Source: Nitrospinales bacterium
GTDB lineage: Bacteria > Nitrospinota_A > UBA7883 > JACRGQ01
NCBI GenBank assembly: GCA_023248495.1
Contig: JAHFEK010000022.1
Span: 1 to 44,643, forward strand
DNA length: 44,643 bases
Direction of reading: 5' to 3'
Shown: positions 9,103 to 16,969 of the stretch, one piece after another
Layout: each line of letters begins with the position of its first letter
Numbering within the stretch: the stretch's first letter is position 1
Translations under genes and position numbers: made by a program
The notes under the pieces: generated by a model
Told to the model about the DNA's origin: nothing
Databases searched by the model: none
Seen by the model: only the letters and a program-made list of their open reading frames with translations

Positions 9103-10122
9103 TTACTTGGCCTTGCGGCCGACGAATTCGTCCAACTCCGGCTTTATTTTATCGTACGGCAGGTAGCCGCGGATAATGCGGAAGACCTCGCCATTTTTTA
9201 TCAGCGCCATCGAGGGAGTGCCCGTAATCTGGAATTCCGCGGCGCGGGCAAGGTCGTTCGACAGCTTTGCGTTGACCGCGTCTTCCATTACTTTATCCTG
9301 CTTCATTGAGGGAAGTTTTCCCTTGAGATAGTCCAGTATTTTTTCCTGGTTGTCGAATACCTCGGAGCGGGTTTTCAGGTACATTTCCTTCCCTTGGTAA
9401 TACGCGACGCTGTTGGCGTACGCCACGGCCATCGGCGAATAGGGATGCGACTGGATTATAAAATCGCGGAAGACAAGAAAAACCTCCGGATATTCCGCCA
9501 TAATCTGGCGTTCGATTATCTCGTTCTGTTTGCAATAGTGGCACTGGTAATCGGAAAATATTTCCAGGCGGTACGGTGACGCCATATTCCCCGTGCTGGT
9601 GATACTCTCGGCGCGGCCCATGATCGGCCCCGCCGCATGGCCTTTTAACGGCACAAGAAAGACCGTGAACGAGACGGCGGCCAAGCCCAGCATGGCCGCG
9701 CGGTATCTCCCTCGGCGCGCGGGGGGGAACGCGGTGGCGAACAGCAGAATGCCCAATAACATGACAATCGCAAATTGAATCATACAGAGAATACAAATAG
9801 CCTGAATTACGGAAATCTGCAAGTAGACAAAATAAAATTCAGCCCCCGCCATCACCCCGGCAAACAGGCCGGCCCACGCCGCATTGCGGCCGTACAACCC
9901 CGCAAGCATCACGTAAGAGGCCAGACCCCAATACCCCAGCGATACGCCAAACAACGATGAAAACCGCGAGGCCCGCACCGTTTCACAGCCACTTCCCGGG
10001 CCGCCGCAAATAGCCGCCACGGCGGGAAGGTATTTTTCCAGCTCGGTCAGCACGCAAACAATTAAACCTGCGGCGATAAGCGCGTAAAAAGCCAAACGCT
10101 CTTTAGGCTGATCCTTTATCAT
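9103..10122 (-). CDS. VKOR-DsbA fusion: disulfide-bond forming membrane protein
   Basis: A 339-residue natural fusion. Residues about 10-165 form a vitamin K epoxide reductase-like four/five-helix membrane domain with the loop cysteines Cys39 and Cys46 and the quinone-side pair CILC (110-113). Residues about 183-335 are a DsbA/thioredoxin-like domain with active site CHYC (194-197) in 'FSDYQCHYC' and a cis-Pro loop 'TGTPS'. In established models the thioredoxin domain oxidises extracytoplasmic substrate cysteines and passes electrons through VKOR to a quinone, replacing DsbB plus DsbA in one chain. The neighbouring UbiA-type gene may supply the quinone, which is inference from context. Its start overlaps the end of the PRC-barrel gene by 20 nt. 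Confidence 0.92.
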   Translation of the reverse strand: MIKDQPKERLAFYALIAAGLIVCVLTELEKYLPAVAAICGGPGSGCETVRASRFSSLFGVSLGYWGLASYVMLAGLYGRNAAWAGLFAGVMAGAEFYFVYLQISVIQAICILCMIQFAIVMLLGILLFATAFPPARRGRYRAAMLGLAAVSFTVFLVPLKGHAAGPIMGRAESITSTGNMASPYRLEIFSDYQCHYCKQNEIIERQIMAEYPEVFLVFRDFIIQSHPYSPMAVAYANSVAYYQGKEMYLKTRSEVFDNQEKILDYLKGKLPSMKQDKVMEDAVNAKLSNDLARAAEFQITGTPSMALIKNGEVFRIIRGYLPYDKIKPELDEFVGRKAK

Positions 10123-10576
10123 CGCTCTCCATTTTCAATTCGCCGATGTTAATATCCGCCGGTTTCACAGGCGGGGATTCCGGTTTCCCCTCCTTTTCCC
10201 TTTTCCTGGGCAACCCTTGGGGAGCCCAATAAGGAACCGTCTCGAAATATGAAAAAATAGCTTCTTCCTCGTCACGCGTGGGTTGTCCGGCGTCTTCCGG
10301 CACGGGACAACCGGCAAGGATTTCCAGCGGAACCAGGGCCTGCATCTGTCCGCTGCCGACCCGGATGAACAGCGAGGCGGGTATCAGCAACCGCTTGCCC
10401 GTGATTGATAACAGCCCGCCGATTTCCACCATCACGTAGCGCACTTCGCGCGCTTCCGCATCCCATAGTATATCAAGCACTGGCGCCACGGTTTTTCCCG
10501 TGGTATCGATTACATCGAAGCGCCGTATCCGCCATTCAAAGGGAAGATCAACTTCGTTTTTAAATGCCCTGATCAT
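10103..10576 (-). CDS. PRC-barrel domain protein
   Basis: A 157-residue cytoplasmic protein whose first ~85 residues match the PRC-barrel pattern: 'VIDTTGKTVAPVLDILWD' followed by 'VRYVMVEIGG' and 'GKRLLIPASLF'. This small beta-barrel occurs in photosynthetic reaction-centre H subunits, in RimM and in many stand-alone bacterial proteins of unclear role, where it mediates protein contacts. The C-terminal part ('DEEEAIFSYFETVPYWAP') is acidic then Pro/Lys-rich and unassigned. It is the first gene of a five-gene minus-strand run. A TACAAT box ends 6 nt before the ATG, with no Shine-Dalgarno, which suggests a leaderless message. Confidence 0.8.
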   Translation of the reverse strand: MIRAFKNEVDLPFEWRIRRFDVIDTTGKTVAPVLDILWDAEAREVRYVMVEIGGLLSITGKRLLIPASLFIRVGSGQMQALVPLEILAGCPVPEDAGQPTRDEEEAIFSYFETVPYWAPQGLPRKREKEGKPESPPVKPADINIGELKMESDDKGSA

Positions 10577-10582
10577 TGTTGA

Positions 10583-10588
10583 ATTGTA
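10583..10588 (-). promoter_or_regulatory. -10-like box directly before the PRC-barrel gene
   Basis: On the minus strand TACAAT is followed by six bases and then the ATG at 10576. The expected transcription start falls on or beside the initiator codon. No ribosome-binding site fits in the gap and no good -35 is seen. Confidence 0.45.
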
Positions 10589-10635
10589 TCATGATTCGCT
10601 CCGCGTTTTGGGCCTCGTGCCGCGGCAAAAAGGGT

Positions 10636-10641
10636 TATAAT
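10636..10641 (+). promoter_or_regulatory. -10 box of the receiver-phosphatase gene
   Basis: A perfect TATAAT preceded by GGGT lies 28 nt before the ATG at 10670, leaving a short leader that contains the AAAAGGA ribosome-binding site. It is divergent from the PRC-barrel promoter 50 bp away. No clear -35 is seen. Confidence 0.5.
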
Positions 10642-10669
10642 AGCTTACAAATTTGAAAAGGATACATAC

Positions 10670-11836
10670 ATGAGCAAGCCCAGCATACTTCTGGTGGACG
10701 ACAACCCGGACAATATATACCTGCTTGAGGTTATCCTTCAGTCGCGCAATTTTACAACCTTCTCAGCCGCGAACGGACGTGAAGCGGTTGAAACGGTTAA
10801 GGCCAACCCCGGCATCGACCTGATACTGATGGATGTGATGATGCCGGAAATGGATGGGTTCGAGGCCAGCCGCCATATACGCAACCGCCCGGAAAGCGCC
10901 CATATCCCGATCATCATGATGACCGCCAAAAAACGCGAGTTGGGCGACGTGGTGCGCGGGCTGGATGAAGGGGCGCTGGAATACCTCACCAAGCCGTTCG
11001 AGGAAGAAGAACTGCTGGCCCGCGTGCGGTCGATGCTGCGCATCAAACGGCTGCACGATAGCAACCGCGAACTGCTGGACAAACTGCTCGCCCAGCAAAA
11101 ACTGATGGACATGGAATTAAAAACCGCCGAGAAGGTACAATACGCCATGCTCCCCGCGCCCGGCGCCTACCCCGCCAAAGACCGTATTATCGTAGAGGCG
11201 CATTATCACGCGGCCGCTTCCATTGGCGGCGATTTTTACGACATCCTGGAATATGGGTCCGGTAAAGTGGCCTTCCTCATTGCCGACGTTTCCGGTCACG
11301 GCCCCTCGGCGGCGCTTATCGTGGCGGTGCTTAAAACAATCCTCGTTAACGAAGCGGCCAGCCGCCCTTCCCCCGCCGAGATGATGACCCGCATCAACAA
11401 GAAACTTACCGGATTGATCCCGGAGGATCACTTCATCAGCGCCTTTTTTGCCGTGGCCGATCTTGACGCCCGCACACTCACCGGCTGCCGCGCGGGCCAT
11501 CCTTTCCCGATGCTTTTTTCAGCGCAACGTCCGGATATCGTTTCGCTGGATACGCCGGGAACCATCCTGGGGATGTTTTCCGACGCGGTGTTCGGCGAAA
11601 AAACCGTCCCGTTGGTCTCCGGCGACAAGCTGCTGCTCTACAGCGACGGCATATTCGAAGTGCCAAACAAAGCCGGCGAACTCTATGGTCTGCCGCGGCT
11701 GCGGGAATTCGTCCAAAACCACCGCGCCGAAGCCTGCCGCGCACTGCTGGATAAAATGAACGCCGAAGTTGATGGTTTCTGGGACGGCGAAACGATTCGC
11801 GACGACGTGGTCGAGTTGGTAGTGGAGTTCAAATAA
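10670..11836 (+). CDS. Response regulator with PP2C-type (RsbU/SpoIIE) serine phosphatase output
   Basis: A 388-residue regulator. The receiver (1-125) has the acidic pair 'LLVDDNPDN', phosphoacceptor Asp55 in 'LILMDVMMPEMDG' and Lys in 'LTKPFEEEE'. A helical linker (about 125-170) leads to a SpoIIE/RsbU PP2C-like domain (about 185-388) with metal-binding motifs 'GGDFYDILEY', 'FLIADVSGHGPSAAL' and 'LLLYSDGIFE'. Proteins of this layout dephosphorylate anti-sigma-factor antagonists in partner-switching networks when the receiver is phosphorylated. No STAS-domain antagonist or anti-sigma kinase lies in the window, so the target is unknown. It is followed after 5 nt by a P1-family peptidase gene, probably in the same message. 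Confidence 0.93.
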   Translation: MSKPSILLVDDNPDNIYLLEVILQSRNFTTFSAANGREAVETVKANPGIDLILMDVMMPEMDGFEASRHIRNRPESAHIPIIMMTAKKRELGDVVRGLDEGALEYLTKPFEEEELLARVRSMLRIKRLHDSNRELLDKLLAQQKLMDMELKTAEKVQYAMLPAPGAYPAKDRIIVEAHYHAAASIGGDFYDILEYGSGKVAFLIADVSGHGPSAALIVAVLKTILVNEAASRPSPAEMMTRINKKLTGLIPEDHFISAFFAVADLDARTLTGCRAGHPFPMLFSAQRPDIVSLDTPGTILGMFSDAVFGEKTVPLVSGDKLLLYSDGIFEVPNKAGELYGLPRLREFVQNHRAEACRALLDKMNAEVDGFWDGETIRDDVVELVVEFK

Positions 11837-11841
11837 CACCA

Positions 11842-12735
11842 GTGGCGCATGATATCCCCCTGAAAGCGGTCGGCGCCCGCATCGGCCATGCAACGCTGGC
11901 TAAACAAAAAACCGGCTGCACCGTGATTCTGTTTGATGCCCCCGCAGTCTGCGGTGTTCAAGTAGCGGGCGGCGCTCCCGGCACGCGCGAGACCGACCTG
12001 CTCGACCCCACGTGCCTCGTCAACGAAGTCCACGCCATTCTTCTTACCGGCGGGAGCGCTTTCGGTCTGGCCGCAGCGGACGGCGTGATGCGCTTTTTGG
12101 CGGAGCGGAAAATAGGCTTCGCCGTCGGCAATGACCGGGTGCCGATTGTCCCCGCCGCCGTCATCTACGATAGGGCCAATGGCGAACCGGCCGCCCCCTC
12201 CGCGAAAGACGGCTACACAGCCTGTAAAAATGCGGCCTATGCCACGCGCAGCGGAGCCGTCGGAGCGGGCTGCGGCGCACGGGTGGGAAAGTTTGCAAGA
12301 AACTGCGCGCCGGATATGGGCGGCCTCGGCGTTATCGTGAAAAAATCGGGAGACATAACCATCGCGGCGGTGATGGTGGTGAACGCCTTCGGCAACGTGA
12401 TAGACCCGGCAACCGGGCATATCGTGGCGGGGGCGACCGATAAAAAAGGAAACAAGGTTCCCTACGCCGGTGGAAGAACCTTTGGCCTCGCGGGTTCCAA
12501 CACCGTTATCGGCGCGGTGATAACCGACGCGGCGCTGACCAAGGCGCAAGCCAAACGGGTTGCCATGGCGGCGCACGATGGCTTGGCCCGCACAGTCGTC
12601 CCCTCGCACACGATGTTTGATGGCGACACCATCTTCGCCGCATCCACCGGCAAGAAAAAGGCGGATATCAACGCGCTCATCGCCGACGCCGCGCAAGTAA
12701 CCGCGCTGGCCATCCTCACCGCCGTCCGCCGATAG
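11842..12735 (+). CDS. P1-family (DmpA/NylC-like) N-terminal-nucleophile peptidase
   Basis: A 297-residue member of peptidase family S58/P1, which includes DmpA aminopeptidases and 6-aminohexanoate-oligomer hydrolase NylC. These are made as precursors that cleave themselves before a Ser/Thr that becomes the nucleophile. The likely site is Asn220/Thr221 in 'AGSNTVIGAVITDA', matching the family's N-T motif. Other family motifs are 'LLTGGSAFGLAAADGVM', 'GNDRVPIVPAAVIYD', 'GAVGAGCGARVGK' and 'SHTMFDGDTIFAAST'. The natural substrate cannot be read from sequence. The GTG start lies 5 nt after the previous stop with a weak ribosome-binding site, so translation is probably coupled to the phosphatase gene. 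Confidence 0.88.
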   Translation: MAHDIPLKAVGARIGHATLAKQKTGCTVILFDAPAVCGVQVAGGAPGTRETDLLDPTCLVNEVHAILLTGGSAFGLAAADGVMRFLAERKIGFAVGNDRVPIVPAAVIYDRANGEPAAPSAKDGYTACKNAAYATRSGAVGAGCGARVGKFARNCAPDMGGLGVIVKKSGDITIAAVMVVNAFGNVIDPATGHIVAGATDKKGNKVPYAGGRTFGLAGSNTVIGAVITDAALTKAQAKRVAMAAHDGLARTVVPSHTMFDGDTIFAASTGKKKADINALIADAAQVTALAILTAVRR

Positions 12736-12768
12736 CAGGCAGAAACCTTTGCAACCACCTTTCTCTTT

Positions 12769-12867
12769 TGTCATCCCCGCGCAGGCGGGGATCCAGAGCT
12801 TTTTCCGTTTAACTTTCTTATGAAAACATAAACAAAATACTGGATTCCCGCCTACGCGGGAATGACA
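12769..12867. repeat. REP-like inverted repeat pair between genes
   Basis: Two copies of a palindromic unit face each other: 12769-12799 (hairpin CCCCGC-GCAG-GCGGGG, ending GGATCCAGAG) and 12840-12867 (CTGGATTCCCGCCTACGCGG, then GAATGACA). They are diverged inverted copies joined by a 40-bp AT-rich spacer. This sequence type is a very common dispersed intergenic repeat in many bacterial genomes. It fills most of the 218-bp gap between convergent genes and may help end transcription; otherwise nothing coding is seen there. Confidence 0.8.
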
Positions 12868-12953
12868 GCATTGTGGCTTGTCTTTATTAGGAAATCGTCG
12901 GTATCACCGTCCTGCACGCCAGCACACGCCGGTAGCCGTAAGACGCATCCACT

Positions 12954-13574
12954 TTATCTTTTGTAAAACTTTTCCAGATCCCAGTCGGTGACAACTTTGA
13001 GCGGTTTGCCCTGACGGTCGGAATACATCAAAAACTTTTTATCGATGGCGTGGCGGAATACGTCGAGCGTCACCTGCACATCCTGTATGCAATAATCGCG
13101 CACGAGATCCATCTTCCCCTCTTTCACCCAACGCAGCGATTGCAGGCCGTCGCCGCTCTTCCCCAACCCCAGCGTGGCCTGCGCCACGCTATCCAGCTTC
13201 ACCCGGTGCTTCAGCTTTTTTTCCAGCTCTTCCAATATGTCAAAGGTGGGAAGCGTCTGCTCCAGCTTTTCCCCGGTGTACCCCTTCAACACGCCGTAGT
13301 CGAAGTTGCGCGAATTGAATCCGACAACCAAGTCGGCGCTTTTCAGCAGAGCGATAAGCGCGGAAACATCCTCTTCATAAAAGACCTTAAACTGGCCGTC
13401 GGCGCTATCCCATGCCACGCCGACCGCCACGCGCATCAGATGTTTGTTATTCCACCCCCCCACCTCGTCGGCGGAAAGGCGGGTTTCGAGATCGAACACC
13501 ACCGTCCGCTTTTGGCGCTTTTGCGGATCCGGCGCGCCCGGGACGGCGTTGAAATCGATTTCCACCTGCGACAT
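12954..13574 (-). CDS. Ribonuclease H-like 3'-5' exonuclease (YprB-like, DEDD fold)
   Basis: A 206-residue protein with the exonuclease motifs of the DEDD superfamily: 'VVFDLETR' (Asp/Glu), 'ADLVVGFNSRNFDYGVLK' (Asp) and a final 'YCIQDVQVT' (Asp with preceding Tyr). It most resembles YprB-type predicted exonucleases related to the DNA polymerase B proofreading domain, often found stand-alone or beside helicases. Substrate (DNA or RNA) is undetermined. It is transcribed divergently from the M48 peptidase gene; the two start codons are only 43 bp apart, so they share a compact promoter region. A GAGGA ribosome-binding site precedes the ATG. Confidence 0.85.
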   Translation of the reverse strand: MSQVEIDFNAVPGAPDPQKRQKRTVVFDLETRLSADEVGGWNNKHLMRVAVGVAWDSADGQFKVFYEEDVSALIALLKSADLVVGFNSRNFDYGVLKGYTGEKLEQTLPTFDILEELEKKLKHRVKLDSVAQATLGLGKSGDGLQSLRWVKEGKMDLVRDYCIQDVQVTLDVFRHAIDKKFLMYSDRQGKPLKVVTDWDLEKFYKR

Positions 13575-13617
13575 GTTGTCCTCATATTACCCGAATTGGT
13601 GTTATCATTGGAAAAAT

Positions 13618-14694
13618 ATGAAACGCATCCTGCTGACGCTGCTTATCCTTTTTACGGCCATCCCGGCCCACGCGGAAAACGCCCGCGAAGAGGCCAAAAT
13701 CGGGGAAAGCTACGACAAAATGATCCGGCAGCAATTCGGCGTCGTGGAAAACGACAAGCTGCAAAAGTATGTAACCGAAATTGGCAAAAAGCTTTTGGTC
13801 AACATCGATGATCCCGAATTCCAGTTTCACTTCACCGTGCTGGACGAACCCGCCATTAACGCATTCGCCGTGCCGGGGGGGTACGTCTACATCACGCGCG
13901 GGATGCTGGCCTATGTGGATAACGAGGCGGAGCTGGCCGGCGTGATGGGGCACGAGGTGGGACACGTGATCGGCCACCACAGCTACAAACAGATGCAAAA
14001 AAGCCTGGGGGATTCCCTGCTGATTTTCGCCGGCCTCGGGGCCAGCGTCGCATCCGGCCAGGGAGTCACCAACACCGTCGCCTGGGTGGCGGCCGCCCAG
14101 ACCCTTTCGCAGCTCAACCGGATGGGGTATGGCCGGGATCTGGAATTGCAAGCGGACGAATTCGGCCTCATTTATTCTTACGATGCGGGCTATGATCCGC
14201 GCCACATGCAAAAGCTCTTTCGTACGCTCCAGTTCAAGGAGCGCGTTTCCGGCCAGGAATACCACGGCTTTGCCGCTACCCACCCCGACACTATAGAGCG
14301 CATAGGGAAAATCGGGGAGAAAGCGGACATCATCGCCAACCGCGGCCAAAGACCTCTCGCCGTGAAACGCCAGGAGTATCTCGACGCGATCGATGGCTTG
14401 CCCTATGGCAAAGGGGATCGCAAACTCGGCATTCCCGCGCCCTATACGATTTCCCTCTACACGCCTAAAAAAGGGGATACCTTCCGCGCCATCGCGCGGA
14501 ATATCGCGCAGGATGAATCGCTCGCCTTCGATATCGCGGTGATGAATAACCAGCGGGAGAACGACACGCCGCCGGAAGGTCAACGCCTGAAGGTGCCGGT
14601 GCCGCGCAAACAGCTTTCGGAAGCGGAACTGCCAATGCCGCATCCGGCCATCCCCGAAGATGCGCCTGAAAAAGGCCGCGAAAAAAGAAAATAA
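13618..14694 (+). CDS. Secreted M48-family zinc metalloprotease with LysM-like C-terminus
   Basis: A 358-residue exported protease. Residues 1-19 are a classic signal peptide ending 'AIPAHA'. The M48 catalytic domain has HEVGH at 112-116 within 'GVMGHEVGHVIGHH' and a downstream Glu in 'LELQADEFG' as third zinc ligand. After about residue 280 a LysM-like segment ('YTISLYTPKKGDTFRAIARN'... 'EGQRLKVPVP') would bind the cell wall. This matches BepA/LoiP-type periplasmic proteases that act in outer-membrane protein quality control. The open frame extends upstream to 13444, but that part lies across the divergent exonuclease gene; the ATG at 13618 gives the signal peptide and follows a TATCAT box by 9 nt. 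Confidence 0.93.
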   Translation: MKRILLTLLILFTAIPAHAENAREEAKIGESYDKMIRQQFGVVENDKLQKYVTEIGKKLLVNIDDPEFQFHFTVLDEPAINAFAVPGGYVYITRGMLAYVDNEAELAGVMGHEVGHVIGHHSYKQMQKSLGDSLLIFAGLGASVASGQGVTNTVAWVAAAQTLSQLNRMGYGRDLELQADEFGLIYSYDAGYDPRHMQKLFRTLQFKERVSGQEYHGFAATHPDTIERIGKIGEKADIIANRGQRPLAVKRQEYLDAIDGLPYGKGDRKLGIPAPYTISLYTPKKGDTFRAIARNIAQDESLAFDIAVMNNQRENDTPPEGQRLKVPVPRKQLSEAELPMPHPAIPEDAPEKGREKRK

Positions 14695-14733
14695 CTTCCC
14701 TTCTTCCCCTTTAAGCCAATCGGGGGAAAAGGG

Positions 14734-14739
14734 TATAAT
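14734..14739 (+). promoter_or_regulatory. -10 box for a leaderless purL transcript
   Basis: A perfect TATAAT, preceded by GGG, ends 8 nt before the purL ATG at 14748. A weak TTAAGC lies 17 nt upstream. Transcription would begin within a base or two of the ATG and no Shine-Dalgarno is present. Confidence 0.55.
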
Positions 14740-14747
14740 GCCGCACT

Positions 14748-16166
14748 ATGAAAACCGCCGAAGTTACCCTGCAAACCGCGCTTGACCACAAGCTGACGGC
14801 CGATGAATACGAACTGATTAAAAAACACATGGGCCGCAACCCAAACCTGCTGGAGTTGGGCATATTCGCGGCGATGTGGAGCGAACACTGCTCGTACAAA
14901 AGCACGCGCGTACACCTGCGCCGTTTCCCCACCACCGGCAAATACGTGGTGCAGGGGCCGGGCGAAAACGCCGGCGTCGTCGATATCGGCGATGGCCTCA
15001 CCGCCGTCTTCAAAATGGAAAGTCACAATCACCCCTCGTACATCGAGCCGGTGGAGGGGGCGGCCACCGGTGTCGGCGGCATTCTGCGCGACGTTTTCAC
15101 GATGGGCGCGCGCCCGGTCGCATCGCTGGATTGTCTCCGCTTCGGCCACCCTTCGCATGAAAAAACCAACTACCTCGTTAACGGCGTCGTTCACGGTATT
15201 TCGCACTACGGCAATTGCATCGGCGTGCCGACCGTCGGTGGCGACACCCGCTTCCACGAATGCTACAACGGCAACATTCTGGTGAACGTGATGAATGTGG
15301 GCATCGCCCCGCGCGACAAGCTTTTCTTCGGCCATGCCTCCGGCGTGGGAAACAAGATCATCTACATCGGCAGCAAAACGGGACGCGACGGCATACACGG
15401 CGCGGTGATGGCCTCGGACAGTTTCGGCGACGAGAGCGAATCGAAGCGCCCCACCGTGCAGGTGGGCGATCCCTTCACGGAAAAATTGCTTCTGGAAGCC
15501 TGCCTCGAAATATTCGAAGCCGGCATCGTGGAGGGGATTCAGGATATGGGGGCCGCCGGGCTTACCTCATCATCGTTTGAAATGGCCTCGCGCGGCGGCA
15601 GCGGCATATCGCTGCACCTCGACCGCGTACCGGCCCGCGAAGAGCGGATGCAGCCGTATGAATTCATGCTCTCCGAATCGCAGGAGCGGATGCTGGCGGT
15701 GGCAAAGCCCGAAAACGAACAAAAGATCATCGACATCCTGAAAAAGTGGGATCTCGAAGCCGCAACCATCGGCGAGGTGGAAGAGGGGCACAAGAATGTG
15801 CGGCTTTACTTCCACGGGGAACTGGTGGCCGACATGCCGGTATCGCCCGTGGTGGATGCCGCGCCGAAATATGAAAGACCGATGCAAAAACCGGCCTACC
15901 TGGCGCACACATCCGCCTTTAACACCGCATCGGTGCCGCAACCGGCGAACCTCAGCGAAACTTTTTACACGCTCGCCGGATCGCTCAACCTCTGCGGAAA
16001 AAATGGATCACCGAGCAGTACGACACGATGGTCGGCCTCAACACCGTCTTCGGCCCCGGCCACGACGCGGCGGTTTTGCGTGTGCAGGGAACCACGCGCG
16101 GGCTGGCGGTATCGGCCGGCTGCAACGAACGCTACGTCTACCTCGATCCTTACGTTGGCGGCATGA
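14748..16166 (+). CDS. purL: Phosphoribosylformylglycinamidine synthase PurL, N-terminal part (frameshifted gene)
   Basis: This is the first part of small-type PurL, which with PurQ and PurS converts FGAR to FGAM using ATP and glutamine-derived ammonia in purine synthesis. PurL-like sequence is intact to about residue 417 ('[12 protein letters not shown]', '[15 protein letters not shown]', '[13 protein letters not shown]', 'GDPFTEKLL', '[16 protein letters not shown]'). At 15998-16003 a run of six A bases replaces the seven needed to continue into the conserved '[13 protein letters not shown]' region. After this point the frame encodes only out-of-frame sequence up to the stop at 16166. Summing both parts gives about 740 residues, normal for this PurL type. 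It may be an assembly or sequencing error, a true mutation, or rescue by slippage on the A-run. Confidence 0.9.
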   Translation: MKTAEVTLQTALDHKLTADEYELIKKHMGRNPNLLELGIFAAMWSEHCSYKSTRVHLRRFPTTGKYVVQGPGENAGVVDIGDGLTAVFKMESHNHPSYIEPVEGAATGVGGILRDVFTMGARPVASLDCLRFGHPSHEKTNYLVNGVVHGISHYGNCIGVPTVGGDTRFHECYNGNILVNVMNVGIAPRDKLFFGHASGVGNKIIYIGSKTGRDGIHGAVMASDSFGDESESKRPTVQVGDPFTEKLLLEACLEIFEAGIVEGIQDMGAAGLTSSSFEMASRGGSGISLHLDRVPAREERMQPYEFMLSESQERMLAVAKPENEQKIIDILKKWDLEAATIGEVEEGHKNVRLYFHGELVADMPVSPVVDAAPKYERPMQKPAYLAHTSAFNTASVPQPANLSETFYTLAGSLNLCGKNGSPSSTTRWSASTPSSAPATTRRFCVCREPRAGWRYRPAATNATSTSILTLAA

Positions 16167-16969
16167 TCGCGCTGGCGGAGTGCGCCCGCAACGTCGCCTG
16201 CACCGGCGCGAAACCGATAGGAGCCACCGACTGCCTCAACTTCGGCTCGCCGATGAACCCCGAAATCATGTGGCAGTTCAGTCAGGCGGTCGATGGCATC
16301 TCCGCCGCCTGCGTGGCATTGGAAGCGCCGATAACCGGCGGCAACGTCAGCCTCTACAACCAGACCGGCGACGCGGCGATCTTTCCCACGCCGATGATAG
16401 GCGTGGTGGGCCTTTTTGAAAATGTGGAAAACGCCGTCCCCTCGTTCTTTCAGGACGCGGGGCACATCCTCCTGCTGCTGGGCGATGACTTGGGCGAAAT
16501 CGGCGGCAGCGAATACCTGAAGACCATACACGGCCACGATGCGGGCCTGCCGCCGAAACTCGATCTGAAAAAAGAAAAGGCGCTCATTGATGCGTTGCGG
16601 GAACTGGCGGACAAACGGCTGGTGAAAAGCGCGCACGACATCAGCGAAGGCGGCCTTGCCATCGCGCTGGCCGAATGCTCGCTGGATAAAAACCTCGGCT
16701 GCGCGGTTGATATCAAAACCGCATTGCGGCCCGATTTCGCGCTCTTCTCCGAATCGCAGTCGCGCGTCATATTGTCGGTTTCGCCGGAAAACCGGGACGC
16801 CGTGACGGCGCTTGTAAAAAAACAGGGAGTACCCTGCGAAGCGATTGGCGTAACCGGCGGCGGAAGCATCGCGGTCGTCATCAACGGCAAGCTGACGTTG
16901 GACGCCGCCGTCGAAAAGTTCGTTACCCTGCATGAAACCTCGTTTGAAAAAACACTTTTCCCCGGCTGA
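16001..16969 (+). CDS. purL: PurL, C-terminal part (second frame of the frameshifted gene)
   Basis: Continues PurL from the A-run in another frame: '[20 protein letters not shown]', 'NPEIMWQF', '[24 protein letters not shown]', '[16 protein letters not shown]' and '[13 protein letters not shown]' are conserved AIRS/FGAMS-fold motifs. The first ATG in this frame is 16028, inside the conserved region and without a ribosome-binding site, so independent initiation is unlikely. The coding sequence is otherwise undamaged over 320 codons, which argues for a recent or artefactual single-base loss, not an old pseudogene. The stop overlaps the start of the lipoate-ligase-like gene by 38 nt. Confidence 0.88.
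   Translation, partial: KWITEQYDTMVGLNTVFGPGHDAAVLRVQGTTRGLAVSAGCNERYVYLDPYVGGMIALAECARNVACTGAKPIGATDCLNFGSPMNPEIMWQFSQAVDGISAACVALEAPITGGNVSLYNQTGDAAIFPTPMIGVVGLFENVENAVPSFFQDAGHILLLLGDDLGEIGGSEYLKTIHGHDAGLPPKLDLKKEKALIDALRELADKRLVKSAHDISEGGLAIALAECSLDKNLGCAVDIKTALRPDFALFSESQSRVILSVSPENRDAVTALVKKQGVPCEAIGVTGGGSIAVVINGKLTLDAAVEKFVTLHETSFEKTLFPG

Noticed and set aside
11683-12774. Long minus-strand open frame (363 codons) opposite the P1-family peptidase gene
   Set aside because: It mirrors the plus-strand gene, has no family motif or ribosome-binding site, and is rich in residues expected from GC-rich antisense frames.
13444-13617. Upstream extension of the M48 peptidase frame
   Set aside because: It lies on top of the divergent exonuclease gene and would bury the signal peptide that starts at ATG 13618.
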